NCBI RefSeq assembly: GCF_000092065.1
Contig: NC_009373.1
Span: 90,677-154,676 of the forward strand
Length of the DNA: 64,000 nt
Reading direction: 5' to 3'
DNA from: Ostreococcus lucimarinus CCE9901
Taxonomy: Eukaryota > Chlorophyta > Mamiellophyceae > Mamiellales > Bathycoccaceae
Shown: positions 24,515-35,158 of the stretch, piece by piece
Numbering within the stretch: position 1 is the stretch's first letter
Layout: each line of letters opens with the position of its first letter
The notes under the pieces: model-generated
The model's database searches: none
Seen by the model: the letters and a program-made list of their open reading frames with translations, nothing else
Told to the model about the DNA's origin: nothing
Program-made: the position numbers and the translations under genes

Positions 24515-27379
24515 ATGTCGCGACGGTCGAGCTCGGGGATGCCGGGACTCGGATCGCTGAGCTCGGCGGACAAGACGAAGGCGTCGACGATGCGGTTGTT
24601 TCAAAAATCGCTGCGAGACATGATCACGGGCATTCGCAGTCACAAGGATTCGCAGAAGGAGTTTATAAATAAATGCCTGAGCGACATACGCGCGGAGGTG
24701 GTGAGCTCGGACATCAGGACGAAGGCGGTGGCGATCGAAAAGGCGACGTACCTGCACTCGCTCGGGTATTCGATGCACTGGGCGTCGTTTCACGTGGTGG
24801 AATTGATGTCGACGACGAACGTAAAGTATAAGAGAATCGGATACTTGGCGGCGTGTCAAAGTTTTGGGGACGACACGGACGTGGTGCTGTTGATTCCTAA
24901 TTTGTTGAAGAAGGATTTGGCGTCGCCGAATCCCGCGGAGGCGGCGCTGGCGATTTCGTGCCTGGGGAACATCGTGACGCCGGAGTTGTCGCAGACGCTC
25001 GTGGCGGACGTGTACTCGCTGTTGAACAATCATAAGCCGGATTTGCGACGACGAGCGTGCTTGTGCCTGTACAAGTGCTTCTTGCGATATCCCGAGGCGC
25101 TGCGACCGTCGTTCGCGCGATTGACAGAATGTCTGGACGACGACGATCAATCCGTGGTGCAGGCGGCGGTGACGGTGCTTTCCGAGCTCGCCATGCACAA
25201 CCCGAAGACGTACCTACCGCTCGCGCCCAAGTTTTATAAACTCTTGACGTCGAGCTCGTCGAATTGGATGACGATCAAGCTCGTGAAGGTTTTCGGCGCG
25301 CTCACGCCGCTCGAGCCGCGACTGGCGAAGAAGCTCGCGGGGCCGATCTCGGAGATTCTCGAAACCACCAACGCCAAGTCGTTGATGTACGAGTGCGTGC
25401 GCACGGTGGTGATGGGGATGACGAGTCAAGAAAAGGTCGTCCGCCAAGCGGTGGACAAGCTCAAGGATATGTTGGAGGATCACGATCCAAACATCAAATT
25501 TTTGGCGTTGCACGCGTTGACGTTTTTGCTCGATTCGCACCCGCGCATCGTCGCCGAGCACAAGGGGAACATCTTCGAGTGCCTCGACCACGAAGATTCA
25601 AACATTCAATACTGTGCGTTGAAAATTGTGTGCGGTTTGGTGACGAAGCGCACGCTCATCGACACCACGGCGCACTTGATGAACGCCATGGGCAAGGCGG
25701 ATCAACGCTTCAGGGACGAACTCGTGTTGAGCGTGATTCACATCTGCATGAACGAGCGCTACGCCTTGGTGACGGATTTTGTGTGGTATCTTTCCGTCCT
25801 CGCGGATCTCATTCGTGTCCCGTGCTCGTCTCACGGCGCGCTCATCGGTGAACAAATCATCGACGTGTGCTTGCGCGTCGAGGTGATTCGCGAAGCCGCG
25901 GTGGGCATCTTGGGCCCGCTCTTGCTCGATGACTCATTGCTCGAGCAATCCAACGTCAACAAGACCGTGCCCGGAGCGCTCAAGGCCGTGGCTTGGGTCG
26001 TGGGCGAGTATGCGCACTACGTTGTCGATCACGAAGAAATTCTCGACGCGTTGCTGAGCCCGCAAGTCAAGCAACTCCCGGGCGACGCGCAAGCGGTCTA
26101 CTTGCAAACCATCTTCAAGGTTTACGCCAGTGCGGTGCTGATGTACTCTCAGGGCATTCGCCCCACGGGCGCCTTGGGTGCGCTCCCGGCACCGGCGACG
26201 GAGCCTTTGATCGAGCTCGCCGAAAACGGCGGTGAAGACGGCGGCGCGGCGAGCGCGCCGACGCCGGGCAAGTTGGTTCCCGAATCCGAGGACCTCGTCG
26301 TGTTGCGTCAAAAAGTCTCGCGCGCGATCGAGCCGTTCACTACGAGTTTTAATCTCGAAGTTCGCGAGCGAAGCTGCCAACTGCAGCAAATGCTCGTCAT
26401 CGTCGGCTCGTCCGAGGACAAGGAACCGGGCTCGGGAATCGCCATAATCGAAGCTTTCGCCACGGTTTTGAGCGAAGAGATCCAACCGGTGAGTGTCAAG
26501 GCGCAGCGTAAGATCGACATCCCCGCCGAGCTCGGCGCGGACGAACCGATGAGCGCGGAGTGGGACTACCTACTCGTCAGCAGCGACGACGAGGACGACG
26601 ACGAGTACGCGAGCAAAAAGGGCAAGAAGAACAAAAAGAACAAGAAGAAGGACAAGATGGCCAAGGAGATTCGCGACGTCACCGAAATTTTCGGTGCGAA
26701 GAAGAGCAAGGAACAAATCGCTCGCGAAGAGCGAGAATCGCGCGAAATGCTCGCCAAGCACAGGGAAAAGATGGGGCAATACTATCTTGAGGGCGACGCC
26801 GCGGGCGACGAGAAGAAGAAGTCGAAATCGCCTAAATCTCTCCCCGGTCCGGAGTCTGCGACGATGAACGCGCTCGAAGCTCGATTGGCGAATTACAACG
26901 TTGGCCAAGCGGAACGACCGACGATCAAGGGCGAAAGCGAAAGCGAGAGCGAGGAGGAGGAAGTGCCGACGGGGCCGAGGAAGGGCAAGCATTACGATCC
27001 CAAAGTCGCCTCTTCGCAGTTGCACGGCGAGCTCGGAGCGTACAACCCCATGAAACCGCTCGATCGCGGTGAGCACTTGCCATCAGTCGAGGCATACCCA
27101 CGATTCGATCCGTATTCAAAGGACGACGCGGCATTCAACGCGTTTTCCCCGGACGCGGGCAAGCACCACAAGTCTTCAAAGGAGAAAAAGTCGAAGAAGG
27201 ACAAGTCCAAGTCGAAGAAAAAGAAGGCGAATGGCGAAGGTATCGACGAAGCCGGCGCTAGCAACAAGGGGGGCTCAAAAGAGAAGAAGGCGAAGAAGGA
27301 AAAGAAGAGCAGCGAGAAGAAGACGAAGGCGGCGGACGTCGACGGCTTGGCAAAATCGCTCCTAGACGCCGCAGTGTAA
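24515..27379 (+). CDS. AP3D1: AP-3 adaptor complex, delta subunit
   Basis: A 954-residue large adaptin. It opens with SLRDMITGIRSHKDSQKEFINKC and continues KAVAIEKATYLHSLGYSMHWASFHVVELM, both diagnostic of AP-3 delta. The armadillo-like solenoid fills residues 20 to about 590 (NPAEAALAISCLGNIV, DPNIKFLALHALTFLL, QYCALKIVCGL, AVAWVVGEYA). The C-terminal third is a charged hinge with Lys-rich tracts (KKGKKNKKNKKKDKM; KKSKKDKSKSKKKK), as in animals. Part of the animal C-terminal ear appears to be missing. AP-3 sorts cargo from endosome/Golgi to lysosome-type compartments. A short acidic DDEDDDE stretch marks the trunk-hinge boundary. The start at 24515 is the first ATG consistent with the family N-terminus. 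Confidence 0.95.
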   Translation: MSRRSSSGMPGLGSLSSADKTKASTMRLFQKSLRDMITGIRSHKDSQKEFINKCLSDIRAEVVSSDIRTKAVAIEKATYLHSLGYSMHWASFHVVELMSTTNVKYKRIGYLAACQSFGDDTDVVLLIPNLLKKDLASPNPAEAALAISCLGNIVTPELSQTLVADVYSLLNNHKPDLRRRACLCLYKCFLRYPEALRPSFARLTECLDDDDQSVVQAAVTVLSELAMHNPKTYLPLAPKFYKLLTSSSSNWMTIKLVKVFGALTPLEPRLAKKLAGPISEILETTNAKSLMYECVRTVVMGMTSQEKVVRQAVDKLKDMLEDHDPNIKFLALHALTFLLDSHPRIVAEHKGNIFECLDHEDSNIQYCALKIVCGLVTKRTLIDTTAHLMNAMGKADQRFRDELVLSVIHICMNERYALVTDFVWYLSVLADLIRVPCSSHGALIGEQIIDVCLRVEVIREAAVGILGPLLLDDSLLEQSNVNKTVPGALKAVAWVVGEYAHYVVDHEEILDALLSPQVKQLPGDAQAVYLQTIFKVYASAVLMYSQGIRPTGALGALPAPATEPLIELAENGGEDGGAASAPTPGKLVPESEDLVVLRQKVSRAIEPFTTSFNLEVRERSCQLQQMLVIVGSSEDKEPGSGIAIIEAFATVLSEEIQPVSVKAQRKIDIPAELGADEPMSAEWDYLLVSSDDEDDDEYASKKGKKNKKNKKKDKMAKEIRDVTEIFGAKKSKEQIAREERESREMLAKHREKMGQYYLEGDAAGDEKKKSKSPKSLPGPESATMNALEARLANYNVGQAERPTIKGESESESEEEEVPTGPRKGKHYDPKVASSQLHGELGAYNPMKPLDRGEHLPSVEAYPRFDPYSKDDAAFNAFSPDAGKHHKSSKEKKSKKDKSKSKKKKANGEGIDEAGASNKGGSKEKKAKKEKKSSEKKTKAADVDGLAKSLLDAAV

Positions 27380-27665
27380 TTCGTTGTTCATGCACGATCG
27401 ACGTCATTATCGTGACTGATCGTGTCGCAGGTCGCTCGTTGACGAAGTGTCCACCGTATCACCGTTTCATGTGACCATTAGTCGTGCTGCTGTTGCTGTG
27501 TATTAATTACTACCCCACGTTATCGTGAAAAATGACCGCTCGTCTCCCAATTCAAATTTCATTTTCGCGACGAAAAAAACGCCCGCACAGCGCACACTTT
27601 GACGCTCGGCATCCGTGCGACGCGTTCTGCAACTATTTACAGCACCGACGCCCGCACGAACAGTC
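27380..27665. other. Intergenic region, nothing recognised
   Basis: 286 bp of less GC-rich sequence between the AP-3 delta stop and the ACBP start. No RNA gene or repeat was seen. Confidence 0.35.
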
Positions 27666-28338
27666 ATGACAGTGACGTGGGCCGATGCAGGAAATGCCAG
27701 CGCGAAGCTCACACTCGAGGACGTTCGTGGGTGGGCCGTGGAGTATGGGTTCGTGAAGACGAGCGTGCCGTCCGATCGTCCGATCGCCCAACGCGTCGAT
27801 CTCGCGGCGTTTTTCAAGGTTTACAACACGAATGCGTTTTCAACGTTTAAAGATAAATTCAAGAAGAAGCGATTGAAACCGCCGAATGAGACCCAGGTGA
27901 GCTAACTGCGGGCACTCGACGTCTCCGGCGGCGCGATCGACTGAGCGAACACACGACTGACGGGTTTCGTGAACGTAGGATGCTGACGATGACGACGACG
28001 ACGAGTTGACAGAAGAACAAATCGCTACTTTTCTATCTGAATATGAACAACACAAAGACTACGAGACGCTCAAGTGGCGATACGTCAAACGTCCAGGAGC
28101 CCAAGCTGCGCGCACAGAAGCGTGGTACGGATGCTACGGCCCGACTCAGTACCTCAAACACGGCGAGAACAAGGAGAAAGCTCCTGTTTGGCGAGAAGAC
28201 GGATCCATCGATTACGGTGGACGCGCGAAATGGGACGCCTGGGACGCGTGTAAAGGAATGACTGAGCAGGAAGCCAAGATTGCGTTCGTGCGCGCCATTC
28301 GCTCGGCTTTGGCGGCTCCGCACGAAAACTTTTACTGA
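27666..28338 (+). CDS. Acyl-CoA-binding-domain protein, one intron
   Basis: Exons 27666-27896 and 27979-28338 encode 196 residues. The intron (27897-27978, 82 nt) starts GTGAGC, has CTGAC at 27957-27961 and ends GTAG. The junction is in phase 0 and brings the acidic DADDDDDDELTEEQI into frame. The C-terminal half carries an acyl-CoA-binding fold: AWYGCYGPTQY matches the family YGLYKQAT, and GRAKWDAWDACKGMTEQEAK matches the GKAKWDAWN.LKG hallmark. The N-terminal 90 residues (VRGWAVEYGFVKT, DLAAFFKVYNT, KFKKKRLKP) are unfamiliar. ACBPs carry long-chain acyl-CoA esters between compartments. An insertion of about 15 residues lies between helices 2 and 3. Confidence 0.8.
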
Positions 28339-28432
28339 CAACTGCCTCATGCCTTCCTGGCCAACGTGCGTTGCTTTGTGGCCACTTGAACAATCTTCTC
28401 TTCGACCTGTCACGTGGTGAAAAATGCGCTGG

Positions 28433-31400
28433 TTAGTCCACGAACTTTATTAATGAGACAAGACGCACCTTTAAGCCTTTTCGCCGGCGCACCGAGTCCA
28501 TGAGTTGTCGTGCTATGTTGGGTCCGACGTCACCCTCTTCACCGTATTCTTCTCGCTCTTCTTCCGTGGTCGGCGTAAAAAATGGATCCATATCTATGGG
28601 GCTCCAGTGACTAAATACTAATTGCGCTGTGGACGCCCCTGAGGTTTGCGCGCGGAGCTGATCGACAAAGCCAAACGCCGTCGCCACCGGCAGGTAGGCG
28701 TGGATCACGAACACCCCCGTGCCCTCGCGAATGGTCTCCGACAACACTTGCGATCGGCGTTTACCGAGCACGGCGTAAGTACCTCCGAGTGCGTCCGCAG
28801 TGGTAGTGATGACCGCCAAGTACATCGCCTCGACAAGACGCGTTCCGGCCTTGAGCACGGCTTTGCGAATCGCGTCTCGAACCGCATTGATGATTTGACC
28901 CGAGAGCGGACCAAACTGATCGCCATCTGTATCTTCGACGGTACGGTCGTCATCTTCATTGCCTCGATTCACGGCAACGTTCAGCGTTATCTGCACTCCA
29001 GTCAGCGGTTCGTCGCAGAGCGGGCCGCGATCGGTCGCCATCTGAAATCCCGTCAACACGCTTCCTTGCACCGAGTTCAAATCAAAATCAGCCGCGACGT
29101 CTTCTGGCGGAGACCCGTCCATGTCATAGGGCTTTCTCACCCCGAGCGCGACGCCCACGTTAGCGTGGCCAAACTCCTTCTCTTCATCATCCACGTCTAC
29201 GGTGTACGTGCCGACGTTGAGCACGTTTGATCCTACGCGCTTCGGTCCTAGAGCCCACGCCGAACGAAATGTATCCTCCACTACTCCTTCGGGACCTTGC
29301 TCATCGTACGTAGCCGCTTCGCGCGCTGCCGTCACTTTCTCAATGAATGCTTTGGCGAGCATTTTGTTCTCGTCGCTTTCGGTGTCTTTGGCGAGCAATA
29401 TCACCTTGAGCGCATCCGCAGAATCATCCACCGCGCGAACGATGAAGTTGTGAATGGGTTTCGCCGTGCACGTAAACGTCAGACGTCCATTCGCCGTCGA
29501 CGACGACGCCGTACCCGTGGTCGTGACGCCTTCGCGGAAGGAAATGATTGGCGGGGACACACGTATGGGAACCTTGGCGAATCGCTCGCGCAAATCCGCG
29601 ACGCATCGCTCGAGATGCACTTCACCCGCCGCCGCGACGACGTGCTCGCCCGTGTCCATCACGCTCACCTCGACAAAGGCGTCAGCTCTATTCAACAGCC
29701 GTAAACCTTCGACGAGAGCGTCCATGTCGGTCACGTTTTCGGGTTCAACCGCCACCTTCACGATCGCCGACGCCTGAAACATCATTTCCCCAAACGGCGG
29801 GCACTCGAGCGAAGACGAGAGCGTGGCGGACTTTAAAATCGCCCTGTCCAAGCCGCCAATGGCGAGCAAGTTTCCGGCGGGAACTTCATCCACCTTGAAC
29901 ATCCCTTGACCCATCATGAGGTACAGCTCGGTAAGCTCCACTTCTTCGATGTTCGACGCGTCATAATCGCTCGGGTCGTGCTGAGAATTCAACACGTAGA
30001 GCTTGTCGCCTTTTCGTACCGTGCCCGAATAAATTCTCGCAAAGGCTAAAAACTTGACGTCGCCACCACCCGCTTCGGTGAGCGCACCTTGGACGTGTAC
30101 CTTGGGCACAGCTATCATCTTACAGACGAAAATGATCTTGGGCGCGTCATCCGAAGCCTTACCTGCGATTACCGCGCGTCGGGCCTCGTCCAAGCCTTTC
30201 GGGCGCGCGCCACGCAGTACGGGCTGTGGCATGACTCGATTGACGCGTCGCGCCGCGGCGGCTACTGGATTCGGCACGCAATTCACCACCATCTCTAATA
30301 AACACGATGACATCGGAAGCCAGGCACGCATGACGCTCTGTAGAGCCGCTCGACGATCCGTGTTTTTCAGCTCTCGCTCGCCCACGTCCACCTTGAGTGC
30401 TCGAGCGAGGGTGGCCAAATCCTTTTCCACCCACTCGCCGTTTTTTTCGCTCTCCGCCGTGCGATAGATCTTCCAGATCGGCTCCAAAATGCACTGCACG
30501 AACAAAGGTTTAAGTTTCCCGTTCGCCACTTTGCGACTGACGATCCGTTTCATCTTCGGGTGGTAATACCAATCTCCGCACAGCGCCTTGGTCAACGCCG
30601 CGGACGAGCACCCGAGCTTTTCGGCGTACAAATCCGCGAACGCGTCTGGGCGAAACGCCCATCCATCGATCGCGCTCCCAAACGCCACGTTCCCGCTCGC
30701 GATGTTAAACGCCTCTTCCTCATTCACTAAATCTTCTTCGTCTTCGAGATAATCACACGTCGTCGTCGTCGTCGTCGCGTCGTTCTCGCCGCCGTTTTCG
30801 CCCCTTCCCTCCTCGTGCGCGTCGAAGGCGCTCAAAAAAGTATCCGCCTGCGATATAAACTTTTCGCTCTCAAACGCGCTCATCAACCCGTTCACCTCGT
30901 GCAACAACGACCGTATTCTCTCGTACGCTTCCATCGGCGTGTAACCGAGCTCGACACACACGCGATCGAGCTTATTAAATACCAAGCACGGCTTCAATCG
31001 TTCCTCCCACGCCTGTCGCAGCACCGCGTGCGTCTGCACGCACACCCCCTCCACGACGTCCACGACGACCAAGCACCCGTCGCTCAGCCGCGCCGCCGCC
31101 GACACTTCGCTGCAAAAATCCACGTGTCCCGGCGAATCGATCACCGTTATCAGCACTCGCTCGACGATTTCTTCGCCGCCCTCGTCGCCGTCGCGCTTTT
31201 TCTCGCGCGCCGCCCTCGGCGTGTACAGCAGCGCGATCCCCGCGCTCTTCATCGTGATCCCTCGTCGCTGTTCGTCCTCGTGAAAGTCCATGTACCGCAT
31301 CTGTCCCGCTTGCTTTTGCGATATGAACCCGTTGTGCGCCACGAGCGCGTCCGTGAGCGTCGTCTTGCCGTGATCGACGTGCGCGAGCACGCACACGTTT

Positions 31401-31465
31401 CGGCACTGCGCGCCGTCGTCGCGCGCGAATCGCAGCGCGTGCAGCGCTTTCACGGCGTCGTCCAT
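28433..31465 (-). CDS. EFL1: EFL1 GTPase, ribosome assembly factor
   Basis: A 1010-residue EF-2-like GTPase. The G-domain motifs are AHVDHGKTT (near 27), RGITMKSAGIALLY, DSPGHVDF and NKLDR. An acidic insertion at about 250-290 (EDEEDLVNEEEAF) in the G domain is the feature that separates EFL1 from EF-2. Domain II onwards follows (KFLAFARIYSGTVRKGDKLYVL; GEVHLERCVADLRERFA), and the C-terminal domains end with RRRKGLKVRLVSLIKFVD. EFL1 works with SBDS to release eIF6 from late 60S subunits in the cytoplasm. I chose the ATG at 31463-31465 (MDDAVKALHALRF); the open frame upstream to 31657 is Arg-rich and contains a 7-bp GCTCTCC repeat, so it is probably 5' leader. Confidence 0.94.
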   Translation of the reverse strand: MDDAVKALHALRFARDDGAQCRNVCVLAHVDHGKTTLTDALVAHNGFISQKQAGQMRYMDFHEDEQRRGITMKSAGIALLYTPRAAREKKRDGDEGGEEIVERVLITVIDSPGHVDFCSEVSAAARLSDGCLVVVDVVEGVCVQTHAVLRQAWEERLKPCLVFNKLDRVCVELGYTPMEAYERIRSLLHEVNGLMSAFESEKFISQADTFLSAFDAHEEGRGENGGENDATTTTTTCDYLEDEEDLVNEEEAFNIASGNVAFGSAIDGWAFRPDAFADLYAEKLGCSSAALTKALCGDWYYHPKMKRIVSRKVANGKLKPLFVQCILEPIWKIYRTAESEKNGEWVEKDLATLARALKVDVGERELKNTDRRAALQSVMRAWLPMSSCLLEMVVNCVPNPVAAAARRVNRVMPQPVLRGARPKGLDEARRAVIAGKASDDAPKIIFVCKMIAVPKVHVQGALTEAGGGDVKFLAFARIYSGTVRKGDKLYVLNSQHDPSDYDASNIEEVELTELYLMMGQGMFKVDEVPAGNLLAIGGLDRAILKSATLSSSLECPPFGEMMFQASAIVKVAVEPENVTDMDALVEGLRLLNRADAFVEVSVMDTGEHVVAAAGEVHLERCVADLRERFAKVPIRVSPPIISFREGVTTTGTASSSTANGRLTFTCTAKPIHNFIVRAVDDSADALKVILLAKDTESDENKMLAKAFIEKVTAAREAATYDEQGPEGVVEDTFRSAWALGPKRVGSNVLNVGTYTVDVDDEEKEFGHANVGVALGVRKPYDMDGSPPEDVAADFDLNSVQGSVLTGFQMATDRGPLCDEPLTGVQITLNVAVNRGNEDDDRTVEDTDGDQFGPLSGQIINAVRDAIRKAVLKAGTRLVEAMYLAVITTTADALGGTYAVLGKRRSQVLSETIREGTGVFVIHAYLPVATAFGFVDQLRAQTSGASTAQLVFSHWSPIDMDPFFTPTTEEEREEYGEEGDVGPNIARQLMDSVRRRKGLKVRLVSLIKFVD

Positions 31466-32011
31466 CGCGACGCAGTCCGCGCTCGGTCCTCGGACGCGCC
31501 TTCCTCGCCCCGGCTCTCCGCTCTCCGCTCTCCGCTCTCGGCTCTCGGCCTCGGCCTCGCCGCCGTCTGTCGCCCGCGCGCGCGCGCGTTCGTTAGCGCG
31601 CCGGTCGCGCGGGCGTCGCGTCGTCCGCGGTTCGCGGTCTCGCACTTTTTCACGCATTGAAGACGCATGTAGACCGATGTGTGTGTGTACATCCCCATAT
31701 CATAATATATAACACACGGACACGCGTGGCCGTCCGCGACGCGTCCGCGACGTCGCGATTTCGCGCGCGTCCGGGGCGCGGCGCTGGACCCTACCTGATT
31801 TATGTATGGACGTCCGGGGTGCGGCGCTGGACCCTACCTGATTTATGTATGGACGCGCCGTGTCGACGCGTCGCGTACGCGAGACCACGCGAGCGGTATC
31901 AATCACCGCGTTCGCGTCGATCCATCCTCGCCCGCGTCCCGGCGATCCGTCGGACGGCCGCGGCCGTTGGCGTCGCGTCGACGCCGACGCGACGACGGAG
32001 CGCGACGCGCG
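31466..32011. other. Divergent intergenic region of 546 bp with repeats
   Basis: Nearest EFL1 is a degenerate 7-bp array (GCTCTCC/GCTCTCG, about 31516-31550). An AT-rich TATAATATATAA-like stretch lies near 31700. A 43-bp tandem duplication is listed separately. No gene is supported. Confidence 0.45.
31768..31853. repeat. Tandem duplication of 43 bp
   Basis: Copies 31768-31810 and 31811-31853 differ at one position (CGTCCGGGGC versus CGTCCGGGGT). Each contains CCTACCTGATTTATGTATGG. Confidence 0.92.
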
Positions 32012-35000
32012 ATGGGCGCGAGGGCGCGCGCGCGAGACGCGAGACGAACGACGCGCGCGTTCGTCGCGATTCTCGCGCTCGCGCTGCGCGCGGCGACGAC
32101 GCCCGCGGCGGTGCGCGCGACGCGAGCGACGAGAAGACGGACGAAAGACGACGACGACGACGAAGAAAGACGCGACGACGACGAGGGACTGACGGACGGA
32201 CGCGACGACGCAGGGAACGACGCTGCGATGGCGAAAATTACACGCGTGGGGGGAGAACAAGCTCGGGGAACAGGGACGAGGCACGGTGCGGACGAAACGC
32301 CGAAACGCGACGCGACGGGACGACTGACGAGACGCGCGGCGCGGCGGCGAACAGGCGACGAGCGCGGGGACGTGCGCGGAGGGAGAGCTGCCGGAATTAG
32401 GATGGGATCTGAACGGTGCGTCGAACTGACGGTGCGCGCGTTGATCCAGCGGCGAACTGACGGTGCGCGCGTTGATCCACGACAGAGACGGTGTCGCGCG
32501 TCGTCGCGGGCCTGGACCACGCCGTGGCGCTCACCGCGCGAGGCGAGGCGTACGCGTGGGGGAGCAATCGATGCGGACAGCTCGGCACGGGAGACTTTAT
32601 AGATGCGCTCACGCCACAAAGGATTTTGAGCTCGCACACGATCGTGGACGTCGCCGTGGGCGTCGAACACACGCTCGCGCTCGCGAGCGACGGCGCGCTC
32701 TTGGCATTCGGGTGCAACACGCGAGGCGCGCTCGGGATCGGGTCGGCGAATTTAGGCAGGCACGCGACGCCGCAAACGGTGACGTCGGCAGAGACGTTCA
32801 CCGCGATAGCCGCGGCGGGCGCGCACAGCGTAGGACTCACCGAACAAGGGGCGGTGTACACGTGGGGGGCAAACAACCAAGGCCAGCTCGGTGCGTCTCG
32901 CTTTTTCGCTCGCGCCGCGACGACGCGCACGGCGCGGACGGACGACTGACGACGCGCGCGACGAACAGGGCTCGGTGGATGCGTTTTTCCGGGCGGCCCG
33001 GGACGGGATCCGTGCCTGAACGACGTGCACACGGTGAGAGAAACGAACGCTTCGCGTCATGATTTATTAATTAATTTTTTTATTTCGCAGCCCACGAAAG
33101 TGCTCGTGATGAACGACGGGCTCGTTTTACCGCCCATTAAATTAATCGCCGCCGGCGGAGGCACGTTGGCGGGCGTGGCGCGCGTTCCCATCGGCGGACA
33201 CACCGTGGCGGTGGCGAAATTAGATAATTCAGTGTACGCGTGGGGCGATAATTTTGCCGGACAGTTGGGTACGTCATCAGAGCGCGCCTCGAGCGATTCT
33301 GACGTTTCCACAGGCGTGCCGCAGGTATACTTCAACGCGTCGTCATCCGCGTACTTTAACAACACTCCGACGTACACCCCGAACAAGGTACGGCGCATTT
33401 TTCTCGCGCAGGATGCACATTTAATTAATTAATTAATTCGCAGTACGACGCGACTACCGGAGAGTATTACAACCGTCACGAAAAACCCATGGTCGTGCAC
33501 GCACACGCCATCGTCGTCGCGAGCGGCACCAGCGTGCAAGCGAATAAGACGATTCTCCCGGCGATCAAGCAAATAGACGCGGGGATCGCGCACACGATTA
33601 TGCTACTCGAGACGGGTGAAATTTTCACGTGGGGGGACAATTACTACGGTCAACTCGGGCTCGGATACGCGTCGCGTCAGAACACGCCGCACATGTTCTA
33701 CGTCACGCGCTTTCGCGACGTTCCGCAGATGATTGACAAGCCCACGCGCGTGAAGAAGTTTGACTTTGTCGAAGAGACGGTGGTGAATTCTGTACCGATT
33801 AATTATACCATCACCGGGTACGTTTCGCGCGGAATCAACGCCCAAGAATCGGTGACGAATCGTACCTTTACTGACTCCGTTCGCGCGTAGGACGATAAAG
33901 GAAGAGGGCAACGCGATATTCACACAGGTGCGAAATTAATTTTGATTAATTTAATTATTTCTCGTCGAGAAGCGCGCAAAGACTGATTGAGCGCGCTCTG
34001 CGCGGCGTATCACGCAGGTCAGCGCCGGTGGTCACGTCTCCATGGCGATCACGTCCAACAATAAGCTATTCATATGGTACGTGCGACCGCACGCCGCGAC
34101 CACCAACGCAGCCGCAGACTGACGCTGAAATTTTCGTTTTCTCGCGCGCAAGGGGCGATAACTCTGAGGGTCAGCTCGGCGCTTGTGGATGCGGAGGATG
34201 CGTCGCGTACGACGCCGCGGACACGGGCGTATGCACAGTCAATTCCACGGCAGCGTGTCCATGTAATTGCGGGGGACAAGGCACGTGCGTGTACACCCCT
34301 GCTTCGGCGGCGAACAACTTTATCGCGACAAACGAAGGTAAATGCGTCACCTACGGCACAGGCGCCGAGGCGGTGGCCAAGTGCAATTGCGCTAAAGGCG
34401 CTCTAAATCCTACTCTGAACCCTCCCCGGATGGTGGGGCAGATAAGTCTCATGGATGAACCGATGGTGTCTGATTTGAGCTACGAAAAGCAGTTCACGAC
34501 GGTGACGTACGCGAGCGCCGGTGGCGGCGCCATGTTCGCCATATCCGAATCCAACTGCAAAGACGACGCTGACGGCGTCGTGTGCTCTGGACGAGGACAG
34601 TGCTTAGCTGATGGTTCGTGCAACTGTAACGACGGCTCTGGTGGACCGACGTGTGAGAACGTGTGCCCGCTGGCGACGGATGAGGACGAGGCGCTATTCT
34701 CCCGATACGGTCTCGACGAAAACATCGCCGGTGAAAAGTGCGCGGGCCACGGTACGTGCGATCCAATCACCGCGGAGTGCATTTGTGACCCCGGCTTTTT
34801 CGGCCCGCGCTGCACGTACATCTGCCGTCGCGATGCAAACCTGAAAGTCTGTTCCGGGAACGGCACGTGCGTCTACAACCCCGAAACCTCCTCGTCGCCC
34901 TACTGCGAATGTGACCGCTTCCAAAATCCGGGAGAGTGTGCGCAGCGTGGTCTACAGCTCTATCCTCAAGGTTGGTGCAGCTTTCACGGTGGTGAAGCCA

Positions 35001-35158
35001 CGGGAGGCTTTGCGAGCTGTTTCGTCGCCGGCGTTTGCGGCGACTGCGAGAGTCCCGCCGCGGGACGCTTCGATTCGCCCCTCGTCCTCGTCCTCTTGTT
35101 CGCCGCCGTCGTCGTCTTCGTCTTCGGCGACGATTCGCATCGAGACGGCATCGCGTAA
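32012..35158 (+). CDS. RCC1-repeat and EGF-like type I membrane protein, ten exons
   Basis: I join exons 32012-32110, 32214-32285, 32355-32415, 32486-32890, 32969-33033, 33091-33387, 33444-33817, 33891-33927, 34018-34076 and 34153-35158. Their sum is 2475 nt, giving 824 residues with all phases consistent. All nine introns (56-103 nt) are GT-AG and six have CTGAC. Residues 1-33 form a signal peptide. RCC1 blades follow, repeatedly ending in WGxNxxGQLG forms (HAWGENKLGEQG, YAWGSNRCGQLG, YTWGANNQGQLG, YAWGDNFAGQLG, FTWGDNYYGQLG, IWGDNSEGQLG). The blades are interrupted by the splice sites. Then come Cys-rich EGF-like units (CSGRGQCLADGSCNC; CAGHGTCDPITAECIC; CSGNGTC) and a C-terminal span LVLVLLFAAVVVFVF. 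The orientation places the propeller outside the cell or in a lumen. The function is unknown, but the architecture suggests a receptor or adhesion protein. Confidence 0.85.

Noticed and set aside
31802-32602. Single-frame version of the RCC1 gene's 5' end
   Set aside because: Only its first 33 codons look like protein (signal peptide). After that the RCC1 signature lies in other frames, so splicing explains the data better.
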